From NCBI GenBank assembly GCA_025174535.1, contig JALBUN010000023.1, positions 3,038,001 through 3,102,000 of the forward strand: 64,000 nucleotides of DNA, in the 5' to 3' direction. Positions within the stretch are counted from its first letter, which is position 1; the number at the start of each line of letters is the position of its first letter. Positions 23,821 to 35,322 of this stretch are shown piece after piece. This stretch comes from Cantharellus purpuraceus. Lineage: Eukaryota > Basidiomycota > Agaricomycetes > Cantharellales > Hydnaceae. The position numbers and the translations under genes are program-made. The notes below the pieces were generated by a model. That model was not told the origin of the DNA. It saw only the letters and a list, made by a program, of their open reading frames with translations, and did not search any database.

Positions 23821-26800
23821 ATGCCACAATCCACCACCAATTCTGAACACAGACGAACTGTTGAGGCACCTGCTCCCAGCATTGACACCATCCCCAAGGT
23901 CGTCGAAGAACCAACGGACCACATAGAGGCTGTCAATGAAGAAGATGACACCCTACCCTCTCCAAATCTGGCGCAAGCCATCTCCCTGCTCACCAGCAGC
24001 ATCCATAACCCACAAGCTCCTAAGGCCCAGACCAAGGTCTGAGAACCTGACCCCTTTGATGGCTCTGATCCGTGAAAGCTCCAGCCGTTCTTGGTGCAAT
24101 GCCGGTTGAATTTCTGCGACCGCCCCATCGCGTTCACATCCAATTGGGCAAAGGTCACCTTCGCCATGTCCTATCTCAAGGGCACCGCACTGGACGACTT
24201 TGAGCCAGCGCTCATGGATGACTCCAATGACCCAATATGGTCAGAAGACTACTCTGATTTCATCTCCAAACTTCAGACCAATTTCGGTCCTTACAACCCC
24301 AAGGCCAATGCCGAGAATGAACTCGATTGACTTTGGATGAAGGAAAATCACAAAATTGCAAAATACATTGTGAGTTTCCAGCAGCTAGCCCTGAAAGTCC
24401 AATGGGGCGATGCCGCACTCCAATGCCAATTTTATGTTGGACTCCCATCCCACATCAAGGATGAGATAGGTAATGCTGCTGCTTCTGGTTCTGGTCAGAA
24501 CAATTCTGGCACCAGCAATAACTCTGGAGCTCGCAAGAGTACTCTGGACCTCTCCACCAAGCTGGGGAAGGATGGAAAACTTACCCAGCAGGAATGCCAG
24601 CACCGCATGGACAACAACCTCTGTCTGTTCTGTGGAAAGCCTGGCCACCAAGCCAAGGATTGCAACAAGGCAACCTTGTCCACAGCAAAGGGCCATGCCG
24701 CCAACACCACAACAGACAAGTCTGACGCAAAAGCAATGGACCCAAAAAAATAGTAAGCAGTCCTATAGCCTCCATACGGGCTGAGGGCGTTGGTACTCCC
24801 CGTACAACAAACAAGGTCCACCTGAACGCATCCACTCTTTCCCACTCCGACTCCCTTACCCTCCTCATCTACTCCGACTCCATTCCCAATACTGCTATTC
24901 AAGCGTTAATTGACTCCGGTTCTACTCACTGTTTCCTCAATTCCTCTTTTTCCAATTTACATAAACTCCATACATACACCATAACTCCGATATCACTCTG
25001 ATTATTTGATGGCACTACTAATGCTGTTATTTCATGAGCTATAGATCTGTCAATCCGTTTTTCTGTCAGAGAAATCCAGAACCTTACATTCTATGTTACT
25101 CTGCTTGACTCCAGCTGTTCTGTGGTCCTTGGACATAACTGGCTCACCTGCTACAATCTGTTGATTGACTGGGCATTGGGCCATATCACATTCTGTTCCC
25201 CAGTACAGGCTGTGTCATCCCCGATGTCACCAGCAACTTTAGGTGCGAAACTATCTTCCGCCTCCACTGACTCCGCTCCGATAGATACTGTGTCTACCCT
25301 GCCATTTATATCACTGGTGGACACTATGGTCTTCGCCAGACTAAGCAAACTGGATGGTTCCCACACATTCCAGGTTCACCTCTCCAACCCGATATTCCTC
25401 ACCGCTTGTTCTGCCCGATCAACTCCACCGGACCTATCTATGGTTCCTAAGGAGTATCATGAGTTTGCGAACGTGTTCAGCAAGTCTAAAGCCGACTCCC
25501 TAGCAGAACACCAACCATACAACCTCAAGATTGAACTGGATGACAACTCCACCCCTCCGCTTGGCCCTATCTACTCACTATCCCAAAAAGAGCTACTGGC
25601 TCTCTGAACATTCATAGACAAGAACTTGGCCATGGGCTTCATCCACCCATCCCTATCTCCCCATGGGGCTCCAGTCCTATTTGTCCGCAAAAAGGACGGA
25701 TCACTCCGTCTATGTGTCGACTTCTGTGGACTCAACAAGATCACCAAGAAAGACTGATACCCAATACCCCGCACCACGGACCTACTCGAGAGCCCTTGAA
25801 AGGCTAAGATTTATTCCAAAATAGATCTCTGACATGCCTACCATCTAGTCCACATCTGAGAAGGCGACGAATGGAAAATGACCTTCCGGACACGATATGG
25901 ATCTTTCGAGTGGTGCATCATGCCCTTCGGACTAACCAATGCTCCGGCCGCCTTCCAGAGGTTCATGAATGATACCTTCACCAACCTCCTCGATGTGACT
26001 GTCCTCATTTACTTAGATGACATTCTGGTATATTTGGACAATGAAGAAGAACATCGGACACATGTCCGAGAGGTACTCTGACGTCTCCAAAAACATGGCC
26101 TCTTCGCCCACGCTGACAAATGCGAATTCCACTCCAACTCAGTTGAATACCTAGGCTATATCCTCTCCCCGGCAGGATTGACAATGTCTGATGACAAAAT
26201 CAAAGCCATACAGGAATGGCTGGAACCCCAGAAAGTCAAGGATGTACAGTCCTTCCTAGGGTTCACCAACTTCTACCGCCGCTTCTTTCACAGCTACTCC
26301 GATATCACCATGCCACTCACCTGACTCACTAGGAAGGGTATCCAATGGAATTTCACTGGCGAATGTAGACAGAGCTTTGAGACCTTGAAAAAGGCCTTTA
26401 CTTCCACTCTGATACTGACTCATTGGGTTCCAGACGTTCCTATCCTATTAGAGACTGATGCCTCTGACTATGCACTTGCCGTGATCCTGTCCATCATCTC
26501 TGCGGACGATGGACAAGTCCATCCGATCACTTTTCACTTGTGTACATTTACGCCCCCCGAACTGAACTATGACATTTATGACAAAGAGCTCCTTGCCATA
26601 TATGAGGCCTTCCAGATATGGAGACACTACCTTGAAGGCCCCTCTGATCTGGTAGACATCATAACTGACCACAAAAACTTGGAATACTTCTCCACAACGA
26701 AACTGCTCACCCGGAGACAAGTCTGATGGTCCAAATACCTATCTCAGTTCAATGGCATTATCCGTTTCCATCCAGGTCGACTCAGAGCAAAGCCTGACAC

Positions 26801-28430
26801 ATTAACTAGACGATGGGACGTCTACCCTAAAGAGGGGAATAGCAACTATGCCACTGTAAACCCACACAACTTTTGTCCTGTGTTTACTAACAAGCAGCTG
26901 GCATCGTCCCTACAAGCATCCACCCTCATGACTCCCACCCTCTGAGCTGTCACCATTATGGACATTGACCAACTCCGCTCTGACATCTGCTCATCACTCC
27001 AATCCAATCCTGTTGCAGTTAAACACTTGGACAACCCTTCTGATCCAAAATGGTCACTTGACCCTGAAGGACACCTCCAACACAACAACGGGATATACAT
27101 CCCCGATGCCAACGGCCTCCGACTCCAAGTTTTGCAGTATTATCATGATCACCCAATCTCAGGCCATTTTGGGCAAAATCGCACACAAGGATTAATCCAA
27201 TGGGACTACGTATGGCCAAAAATGTGAGAATACATTCAACACTACTGTAACTCCTGCACCATGTGTATGCGCTCAAAATCACAAAGGCACAAACCCTACG
27301 GAACGCTTAAGCAACTTCTGGTCCCAGAGCAACCATGGAACTCCATCTCCATGGATTTCATAGAGAAGCTCCCCCCATCGCTCGGATACAACACCATACT
27401 CATGATTGTCGACAGGTTCACTAAACAGTCACTATTCATTCTGACGCATGACACCATCACCTCCACCTCACTAGCTAAATTGTTCATTCTTCACATATTC
27501 TCTAAACATGGAGTCCCATTGCATGTCACGTCCAATCAGGGCTTGGAGTTCGTGTCCTCCTTCTTCCGCACATTAGGAAAGGCTCTCAACATGAAGCTTC
27601 ACTTCACCTCCAGATACTACCCTGAAGGAGATGGACAAACAGAATGAATGAATCAGTCCCTGGAACAATATCTCCAAATCTATTGTAACTATCAACAGGA
27701 CAACTGGGCTGATCTACTTCCGATTGCAGAGTTTGCCTACAACAACGCTCCAAATGCAACTACTGGCATCTCTCCATTCTTTGCTAATAAAGGCTATCAT
27801 CCAAACATCTCCATCCACCCTGAGAAAGAACTTGCCTCCACCAAAGCCTGCCAATTCGTAACTGACCTCAATCAACTATACCAACATCTCTGAGAAACCA
27901 TCTCCGATGCCCAGAAACAATATCAAGTCTCTGCAGACCGATGCTGCATTCTGGCTCCAGACCTGCAAATCAGAGACAAAGTATTCATTAAGGCCGAACA
28001 CTTCTGGACCACCCACCCATTGAAGAAACTCTCTGAGAAATACTTAGGTCCTTATGAGGTCATTGCTCACGCGGGCAGCAGGTCCTTCACCCTCCGCCTC
28101 CCGGACCACTTCCGAGCAGTTCATCTGGTCTTCCATATATCAATGCTTGAACCTGCTACTACGAATGAGATCTCCGGTCGCACGCAACCCCCACCTCCCC
28201 CGATCATCATCGAAGGAGACAATGAATATGAGATATCTGAGATCCTGGACTCGAAGATTGACCGTTGATACAAGTGCAAGCTCCAGTACTTAGTCAAATG
28301 GACTGGATATGAAGGCACCAACAAAGAGTCCTCATGGATCTCCGCATCCAAACTCGATCACACATCCGAATCTGTCTCCGACTTTCACTCCGCTTATCCA
28401 GACAAACCTGGCCCTCTTATGAATCTTTAA
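23821..28430 (+). pseudogene. gag-pol polyprotein of the family A chromovirus
   Basis: Single gag-pol frame of about 1536 codons. Order: gag core (FCDRPIAFTSNWAKVTFA near 24115), CCHC knuckle CLFCGKPGHQAKDC (24622-24663), protease IDSGSTHCFL (near 24908), reverse transcriptase (about 25500-26330, with [11 protein letters not shown] and YLDD near 26010), RNase H (about 26400-26720, ETDASDYA and YDKELLAI), integrase (zinc finger with HDHPISGHFG and CNSCTMC near 27150-27265, catalytic core about 27330-27650) and a C-terminal chromodomain (YEISEILDSKID, LQYLVKWTGYEG) ending TAA at 28428. Eighteen or so in-frame TGA codons and one 1-base deletion in an A-run (7 A at 24744-24750) break it. The integrase Asp expected in TSDxG is Asn (27534-27536). 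Dead copy. Confidence 0.92.
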
Positions 28431-28589
28431 GTTCAATTACTAATGCTAATTCTATTATTTTGCATCATCATTTTATTACAAGTCACAAGGGAAATTACCA
28501 GCCTGCCCAAAAACTCCAAAGGAATATCACTCCGACTCATTTTTCTCCGCTCCAAAATTTATAATCATTTTCATTTTTTATTTTATACA
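28431..28589. other. Convergent junction between pol and X
   Basis: AT-rich 160 bp spacer between the pol stop and the X stop. It should hold the transcript ends of both convergent frames; no sharp signal was identified. Confidence 0.5.
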
Positions 28590-29509
28590 TCACGTTTCCT
28601 TATCTACCTCAGGCTCTGTCTCCAATGCCATCTCCGATTCATCATCACTCTCTACATCTGACACCCAATCTTTCTCATCCCCCATGTCTGAATCCTCATC
28701 CAAAGGGGCCATGAACTTCCACAACCGATGTAACTCGGCTGTCCGATGACCCTCCAGAACCTCCTTCCATTTCATTGTCTTCACCAAGTCCACTAGCAAC
28801 CCCTCCATCCACTGGAGGTGCTCTGACTGAAGGTTAACCAGCCAGATAAGCTGGCCCACGGTACTACTGGGCGCAGAGACATGCCCCGTACCTGCACTGG
28901 TTGTTGCCCCTTCCAATCCGACACTGCTACCCCCAGCTGCCACAGCACCTGTCTCCGTCTGCCGCTTTTTGGTCGGATGACCTTCTGATTCTTTCTCTGC
29001 CCCTCCTTGTACCACTAGTCAGGGCTTGATGCTCTGACTCAGGGATCGAACTTTCCATCGATCCTACACCCTCCTTTCCGACCCTGACAATGATCACAGG
29101 ACCGAAGGCAGCAAGTTGGGCCGGTAGGCCACATGCACTCCATGCCCGCATCATGACACAAGTCGCAAGTTACGCCGGGCCCGCCAAATGGCTCCGTTGG
29201 AGCCAGAGCCTTGGGTGGTCCACCCCTTCTCGCTGTGGCCTCCAAGTGTTCCCTCTCCTCCTCCTTGTCCTGCTGTTCTGCTGCTGCCTTCTCCATCTCG
29301 CGCTTGCGAAGCTGGATCGCCAACCTCGCAACATGCAGCTCCTTCTTACGGGTCGCCAACATGTGACTCTCCACCTTGCACCATATGACCCTCCGATCCG
29401 CCTCCCGCTTCTCCGTATCAGCACTCAGGTACACCTTCAATGAAAAGACCACGATGTTGAGATTCTTCTTGGTGGTAGCGGCATAGAGCTCCGCTCTTTT
29501 GTGAGCCTC

Positions 29510-31691
29510 TGTTTTGGAACCCGCAAAATTATGGTGTTAGGGCAAACTCTAAATCACCACAATTCCGTGAATGAACAGCTGAGAAGAATATCAAATCCTA
29601 CTGCAGCACAACTCCAGAAACAATTTAACATTTGTACTTTGGTTACAATCCATTGTAATGGTCAATGCAGACGATACGCAGGAAGGTAATACATTTCTTA
29701 GCAGTAGGGAATGAATAAGACTTCCAGAGTCTAGAGTTCACAGACGCTTAGGGGTCCAGATATTCCAAAAAGAGGGGAATGCACTTAGAGGCTAAAGGAA
29801 GTAGGTGGATGAATCCAACCATCCAACCAGTGGCACTCAGAAGTGGGTAACAGCAATGTGTGAAGTAGTCTAGCAACTGCTTCACACAAGTTCAAGATCC
29901 TAATGCTCTGCAAAGGCAGTACACACTAGTAACTTAAACAAAGAGCACTAATGGCAGGACTATCAACAGACAATTGTTATTTGAATAATGTAAATAATTG
30001 CTTTGCTGGGGTGTAGTGACGAGCAGAAGTCGAATAGAAAGTGGATAAGTGGTGGGAACACGATGTATGCATAGTCTAATTGAAGATATACTTGAGTAGT
30101 ATCTTCCTACGAAGTTTGATGGGATTTGGTGTGATCTTCGTCTAGATATCGACAATTTAAGCAGGGATGAGGAGCAGATGACTCGAACGAGAGTAAATGC
30201 TTAATAAAAAAGTAGCCAGTGATTGTATGGCTTCGTAATCCGAGATTCGAGTGGAATATGCAATATTCTAATAGAATATGCAAAGGCTAATAGAAATACG
30301 CGTTTGTTCTGGAGATATTCCAGATACGAATAGATTCAGACACACAGACAGAATAAGTGAGAGATAATTACTCTACCTATTCAAGTGCATTACAGATGTG
30401 GTTTATATATGATACTAAGTCCTATGAATGAGTGAAGTCATTTGTAAATGTCCTGAGTCAATGATGAGATGGATGATGAGATGATGATGGGGGGAAGTGT
30501 CCATGATGATGAAATGATGAAAATAAAAGCGAAAATAATGTCCAGGAAGTTCTGGAACTCACAGGGGCTTCTCCTGTTCCCTATTCCATTCCTGTAACCA
30601 TCCTCCTTTACCCCCTTCGTCCCTCAAAACCTCCTGAGCCTCCTATATGCTCCTGTTCCTTCCCTGTTCCCTGTAATCCCCCTCTCCTCTCCCTTCTCCC
30701 CAGAAGTCCGGCAGCTAGACGTCCGGCAGCTGGAACAACAACAATCTCACCCTGTAGATTCATAGTCATGCAAGGTAGATACTACACTCATGCCCAAAGC
30801 AGGACAATCACTACTTCAAGTGCAATCGAATACAGTTACACAACTGGACAATCAACAGTTACTGAGATATAGAGGATGACACTGTATGTCACTCTAGTCA
30901 CACTGATGTGCAAATGATGGGGTAGAAATTGGTTATTTATTCAGAGGCAGAATAGGCTCCTTTTATATTGTATTTACAGGAGCTGACTAATACTACTGGA
31001 AACTTCTACCTATTAATAGATGGAAACTACTGGAAGCTAGTGGAATATGTGAAAAAGGGGTGGAAGTTTCCTAGCCAATGAGCTGCTTGGATTTGCTCTG
31101 ACTCATGGCATGAGTCATGGAAGGAGTCATAGCATGAGTCATGGAAGGAGTCATAGCATGAGTCATGGAAGGAGTCATAGCATGAGTCATGGAAGGAGTC
31201 ATTGCATGAGTCACCATTACCCAAATAACTCGGTCAATACTTTGTTTCCTGGGATGATCAGCACAGCTATGGGTAGGCACAGCTTTTATTGAACTCTCCA
31301 CTGAAAATGAAGTCAGGAGGTGCAGTGGTTGTGAAGATATTGAGGATTTACTGGCAGTGGTGACCAGATTGAGTCGGAGATTGAAATGAGTCATGTGATT
31401 GAAAATGAGTCAGTTGTCCGGGTGACTCCGGCTGACTTTGAAGCTGCTGACATCTGCGAAGATTTGTGGGTCCATGTGGGTCCCAAACTTCGCCTAGCAG
31501 AACAACAAGGTTGTGGACTCATTTCTGCATGGAAAATTCCCGAAAAAATATGAAAAAATAGAGAATATTTGAATGGCCCTGAATCAAGAGAAAGCAGCAC
31601 ATATATGCTGATATTTTAAGGCCATGAAGCGAAATTGTACAGTTTTGGGACTTTAAACAAGATCTTTTAAGGGAAAACCAGTTCCCATACA
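29510..31691 (-). mobile_element. Non-coding LTR-type insert (family G) in X, with its own nested repeat
   Basis: Read on minus it runs from TGTATGGGAACTGG to GGTTCCAAAACA and is flanked by the duplication GCCTC (29505-29509 and 31692-31696), so both ends are exact. It has no pol. A TATAAAAGG box lies at about 30957-30965 (minus). The block 30000-30750 is in the opposite orientation and matches repeats at 16840-17984 and 20760-21240, so it is probably a later insertion. A 24 bp tandem repeat lies at 31109-31204. Confidence 0.8.
31109..31204. repeat. 24 bp tandem repeat, four units
   Basis: Four units of CATGAGTCATGGAAGGAGTC + ATAG (the last with ATTG), inside the family G insert. Each unit contains two GAGTCAT motifs, similar to AP-1/Gcn4-type TGAGTCA sites. 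The open frames over it in both directions follow from the period being a multiple of three. Confidence 0.85.
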
Positions 31692-32498
31692 GCCTCGACT
31701 GTGGCTACCCAAGCCATCTCCTCGTAACAATTTGAAGTTGGATCCAGCTCCACATCTGTCCTGACATCCACACCCGCCTTGTGCTCTGCATTTGCATTGA
31801 GCTCCATATTGGCATCAGGATCCACCTCCACCTCCGCCGCTTCATCTTCTTCAGCTGCACCCAACCCAAATAATGGCTGTACCCGCGGATGTAACAGTGA
31901 GTCCTCCACAGTGACAGTTTTCAGACAAGTTGTCTCCGTCCATGTAACAGAGATGATGGCGACTTCAGGGGTCCCTCTCCATATTGGCACACTCGGGTCT
32001 CCTGGACTGGTCACCCCTGCCCAGGTCACCTCCTCCTCCACCTCCATGGCAGCTTCTAGCTCATGCGCCTGCTCCTCCACTTCCTTCAGTCTTGCGGCCT
32101 CCATCGTGGCCGCAAGTTCCTTGACCCTGCAGGCTCTCTCAGCCTTTGCTTCCTCCTCTTTCCTTCTCCATTCCATCTCCACCGCCTCTTTCTGCCTCTG
32201 CTCCTCCTCCTCCTTGCGTCTCCATTCTGCCTCCTCCTCCTCCTTCCATCTCTGTTCTGCTTCCTCCTCCTCTTTCCGTTTCCGCTCCTCTTCCTCTTCC
32301 TTCCATCAGGCCAAGAGCAACTGCTCAAGCTCAGCCATGCTCATGCTTGCCAAAGGGTTTGACATCATTGAGGATAAGACCTCAATCATGCCCCTCCTTT
32401 TATATGTCTCCAGACCCCCAGTATAACTCCAACTGCGCCCAACCATCTCACCTATTCAATCCACAGACATGAGGCCTCAGGGGCTCAGCCTTAAATGC

Positions 32499-33013
32499 TG
32501 TTATGACTATATTCATTAACGTCCAGATCCCCATCCAATCCACTCAGATCCCCACGCATATGAAATCTATACTCCATTTGGAAACTGCCATCTCCATCTA
32601 CCTGTCCGATTGTCACCACTGATTCTGCCCATCCGTCTCTGGTTCCAATTGATGCATCAGCATCACCATAGGAACCTGGACATCCATCCCCATTGGACTC
32701 AGACATACTCATGTAAGGCCATTGGCCTCGGAGACCCATCCCCAGAGTAATTATTATTAGATTTCAAAATATGTATTTAAGTTGCCTGACTGGGGACTTC
32801 ATTCCCCAGTTCAAATATTGAATCACGCCTAGTTCCTAAGTCTGATCCTAACTCTCCAAGTCGTACTCTGTCTCTGAAATCTCGGACACCGGTATTAGTG
32901 AGGGCACAGCACATAAGCTGAAGCCAAGTCCGTTCCAACCCCCACGACGTACTCCGACTCTGACCCAACCTCCGACCCAATCTCCGACCCCCAATCGGAC
33001 CTAGTGCATAACA
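32499..33013 (+). repeat. Family A 3' LTR of the near-complete element
   Basis: 515 bp, TGTTATGACT...GCATAACA, same orientation as 23271-23788 and close in sequence. X starts 131-134 bases to its left on the complementary strand, so the LTR could act as a promoter for X if it fires in the antisense direction. Confidence 0.88.
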
Positions 33014-33239
33014 GGTGGAGGGGGAGTTGCTGTGCTAATAAAGGTTTGATACAAAAGACACTGGTGGAGTTCAACTGTCAAAGTGGTTTGATAAATGTCC
33101 AATGCATCCTGGCTCATCACCATTCCCTTTCCACACATATTGCCTTCCATCTGGCCCAATCCCATCAAGCTTGGCCTCATCTGACCATTAACTCCCTTCC
33201 ATCCCCATTACATGGTATGGAATAAAGAAAGTTAGAAAA

Positions 33240-33447
33240 TAGTGGGTCAAAAAACTATCCCAATGAGTTGCCATTTTAAAATACTGACCATGTCATCAAA
33301 TCTTGCTCAAATTATATAATACTTCCCTCAGTTTGTAGTCAATATGTTCTAGTTTTCATAAGAATATTCTACATAATTTATCTGTAATGATATTAAGCAT
33401 ATAGCCACCATGTCCAAAACATTGGGACAGTTTTTTGAGCCACTGTA
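33240..33447. mobile_element. Tc1/mariner-type MITE, 208 bp
   Basis: Terminal inverted repeats GTGGGTCAAAAAACTATCCC (left) and the complement of GTGGCTCAAAAAACTGTCCC (right), bounded by TA on both sides. No coding. Same family as the split copy at 15180. Confidence 0.82.
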
Positions 33448-35322
33448 GAAGCTCTAGACAATTATTTAGAGCTTTGAGGGGTGACTGAGGCATGGGAATG
33501 GTAGTTCCTAGAGGTGAAGAGCCCCAGAGGTTTAATGGGGCTCAAGGGGGTGAAGTGGAGCTACCATCACAGACAGTAGCTCAATGAGAGGGGAGAGAAA
33601 CTACCTTGAATAATGGTAGTTGCTAGATGGAGCATGAGCAGCTTGATAGCAATATAACTGCCCCCATAGGGAGCAGTTCACCCTCGTGCTACCCATGGTA
33701 GCATGCTAGGTGCAAGCGATAATGAATCGCGTCATGCCCATGTAGAAGTTGGTGACACGTAGTCCGCGTCTTAGTATTCAGCTAGCTTTTGTCTTGATTT
33801 ACCGTATAGAAGGACGAGAGCTCGTCATCGACAGGAGATGCGTGTTCTCTTGCTAGGTTTGTGATGTTGCCTCTCAATTGCTGCGCCGTCCCTGGTGCAT
33901 GTCAGACACGGAGGGGCTTTCATAAGACCTTCTTTCAGGCTATACATGGTTAGGATGAACCACTCGGGTTAAATTCCTGGCCAAGTATATTCGTTAGCAG
34001 CCATATCTAGCACCAGAGAATCGCCCGGTGTACTAGATTACGGACCATCTGAAAGGCAGTTGCCCAAACAATGAAGGCAAAACCAAAGGATGAAACTTGC
34101 TGGGGTGGCTATCCAAGACGCGGTATCTTGAGCCACGTTTCCCCCTGTCGAGTTTTGGATGAACGAAGATCTGCAGCCCAGAGACTCGGAGGCACCATAT
34201 GCGAGACCTTGAAACTGGGGAGGGTGTTGAAGATTCTGATCTGTGGAGTCATCCCAGGAAGCAACTCCCGGCGGCGAATCAGGCCAAGAGGACACTTTAG
34301 AAGTGAGAAGAGAGGAGAAGACAGATGGTGTTACAGGGTCAGTGTTATCTCGCTCTTGATTATGAGAGAAGCAAGCGGCGTTGCTGACTACTGATCTGCC
34401 TTAATCAGGTCAGGGTATCGTCGATGATCACAAGACGCACCTCAGCCTCCAACCATTTACTCTGTATCAAGTTTTTTTTCCACGTACACGCAACAATATG
34501 AGACGTCTCCATAAGGTCAGTGGTACAGCAGTAACCAGATCACCGAGGACGGTGGGAGCGATCCTAGAGACCCTTGATTATGCTGACCGGGCCTAGTCAC
34601 AAAGGGTTGGTTGGGGATGGACGTGGTCAACTCGTTCCTCCCCGTTAACTTCTAGGAACGCTTCATCTATGCAATCAGTCTCAGGGCACCTGGTGCAGGG
34701 CGGCGCTTCGCTTCTGCCACCAAGAAAGCCTAGATTATTGAGTAACCTGCTTGCGAGCACCTATTTATTGTTGACAACGTTATAGAACTTCAGATGTTGC
34801 CAAGGTTATAGCTAACACATCCAGGACAGCAGGTCATATCGCCCAAAATGTTGCCTTAGTATACATCATTCAATGAATTGAACGGAGGGCCTCAAAGGGC
34901 AGGGAACACTGAGAAGGGCTCGGATGGGCGGAAGTGACGTGTGTTAGGTCTTCCAGGACAAGGTAAGCCGACGCGTGACATGAATGTACAACAGTGCTCC
35001 GTCCCACTGGAGATACTATTCCCGCGGAAAGCTTTGAAGAAACTCAAAGAGGTGGTCATAAATTACCGCTGTGATGAAGGGATAAAAACTTCTGGATATA
35101 TAGTGCTTTGTGAATTTTGTTGTCAGGTTTTGAGACATGGTTGTCACAACGCGGATGATGGCTTGAGTGTTGGTGTACCTGACCTAGCCGGATGCTTCGT
35201 CAGTGATATATGCATGGGGCAAAGGCGTTGCACCCGGCCTCGTGGCGGGTGACTGTTATGCAAATAATAACCAGGCAAGGTTAATATTGTACCCCTTTAT
35301 CGCTGTCTGGGACATTCTTATC
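33448..35322. other. Long region without a confident gene
   Basis: No domain, no consistent exon set. The open frames at 34071-34394 (both strands) and 34941-35252 lack recognisable content. The left 250 bases still resemble repeat debris; from about 33720 the base composition is that of gene islands. A diverged gene or a non-coding RNA cannot be excluded. Confidence 0.35.

Larger units (their letters stand above)
28590..32368 (-). pseudogene. X protein: coiled coil plus Cys cluster, antisense ORF of the chromovirus
   Basis: Starts at 32365-32368 and runs convergent to pol. First part (32368-31697): E/K/R/W-rich coiled coil, an acidic linker and NCYEEMAWVATVEA. A 2182 bp insert then splits the frame. 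Second part (29504-29039): KRAELYAATTKKNLNIVVFSL, LSADTEKREADRR, a basic helix (ARLAIQLRKREMEKAAAEQQ) and a Cys cluster CDLCHDAGMECMW...CCLRSCDHCQGRKGGC, which recalls fungal zinc-cluster DNA-binding modules. After a TGA and a frame change, a third part (29015-28590) has QLIWLVNLQSEHLQWMEGLL, TAELHRLWKFM and an acidic tail. I infer a nuclear or nucleic-acid-binding accessory protein. No retroviral protein family matches that I know of. Confidence 0.7.
23271..33013 (+). mobile_element. Ty3/gypsy chromovirus (family A) with an antisense extra ORF
   Basis: Order: 5' LTR (23271-23788), gag-pol in sense (23821-28430), extra ORF X in antisense (complement of 28590-32368, itself interrupted at 29510-31691), and 3' LTR (32499-33013) in the same orientation as the 5' LTR. 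Without the 2.2 kb insert and its 5 bp duplication it is about 7.6 kb. Flanks are CTGCA before and GGTGG after, so no target duplication is seen; one end has probably been rearranged, and the left flank is the truncated X copy of another element. It is inactive because of many TGA stops and lost catalytic residues. Confidence 0.8.

Noticed and set aside
23821..28430. TGA recoding (selenocysteine or readthrough) in pol
   Set aside because: Sites are ordinary Arg positions, there are far too many, and a sister copy has CAA at two of them; mutation explains it.
31110..31292. SHGRSHSM repeat protein
   Set aside because: A translation of the 24 bp tandem repeat in a non-coding LTR-type insert.
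34071..34394. Possible gene in the 33.4-35.3 kb gap
   Set aside because: Both strands open, no splice-consistent extension, no recognisable motif.
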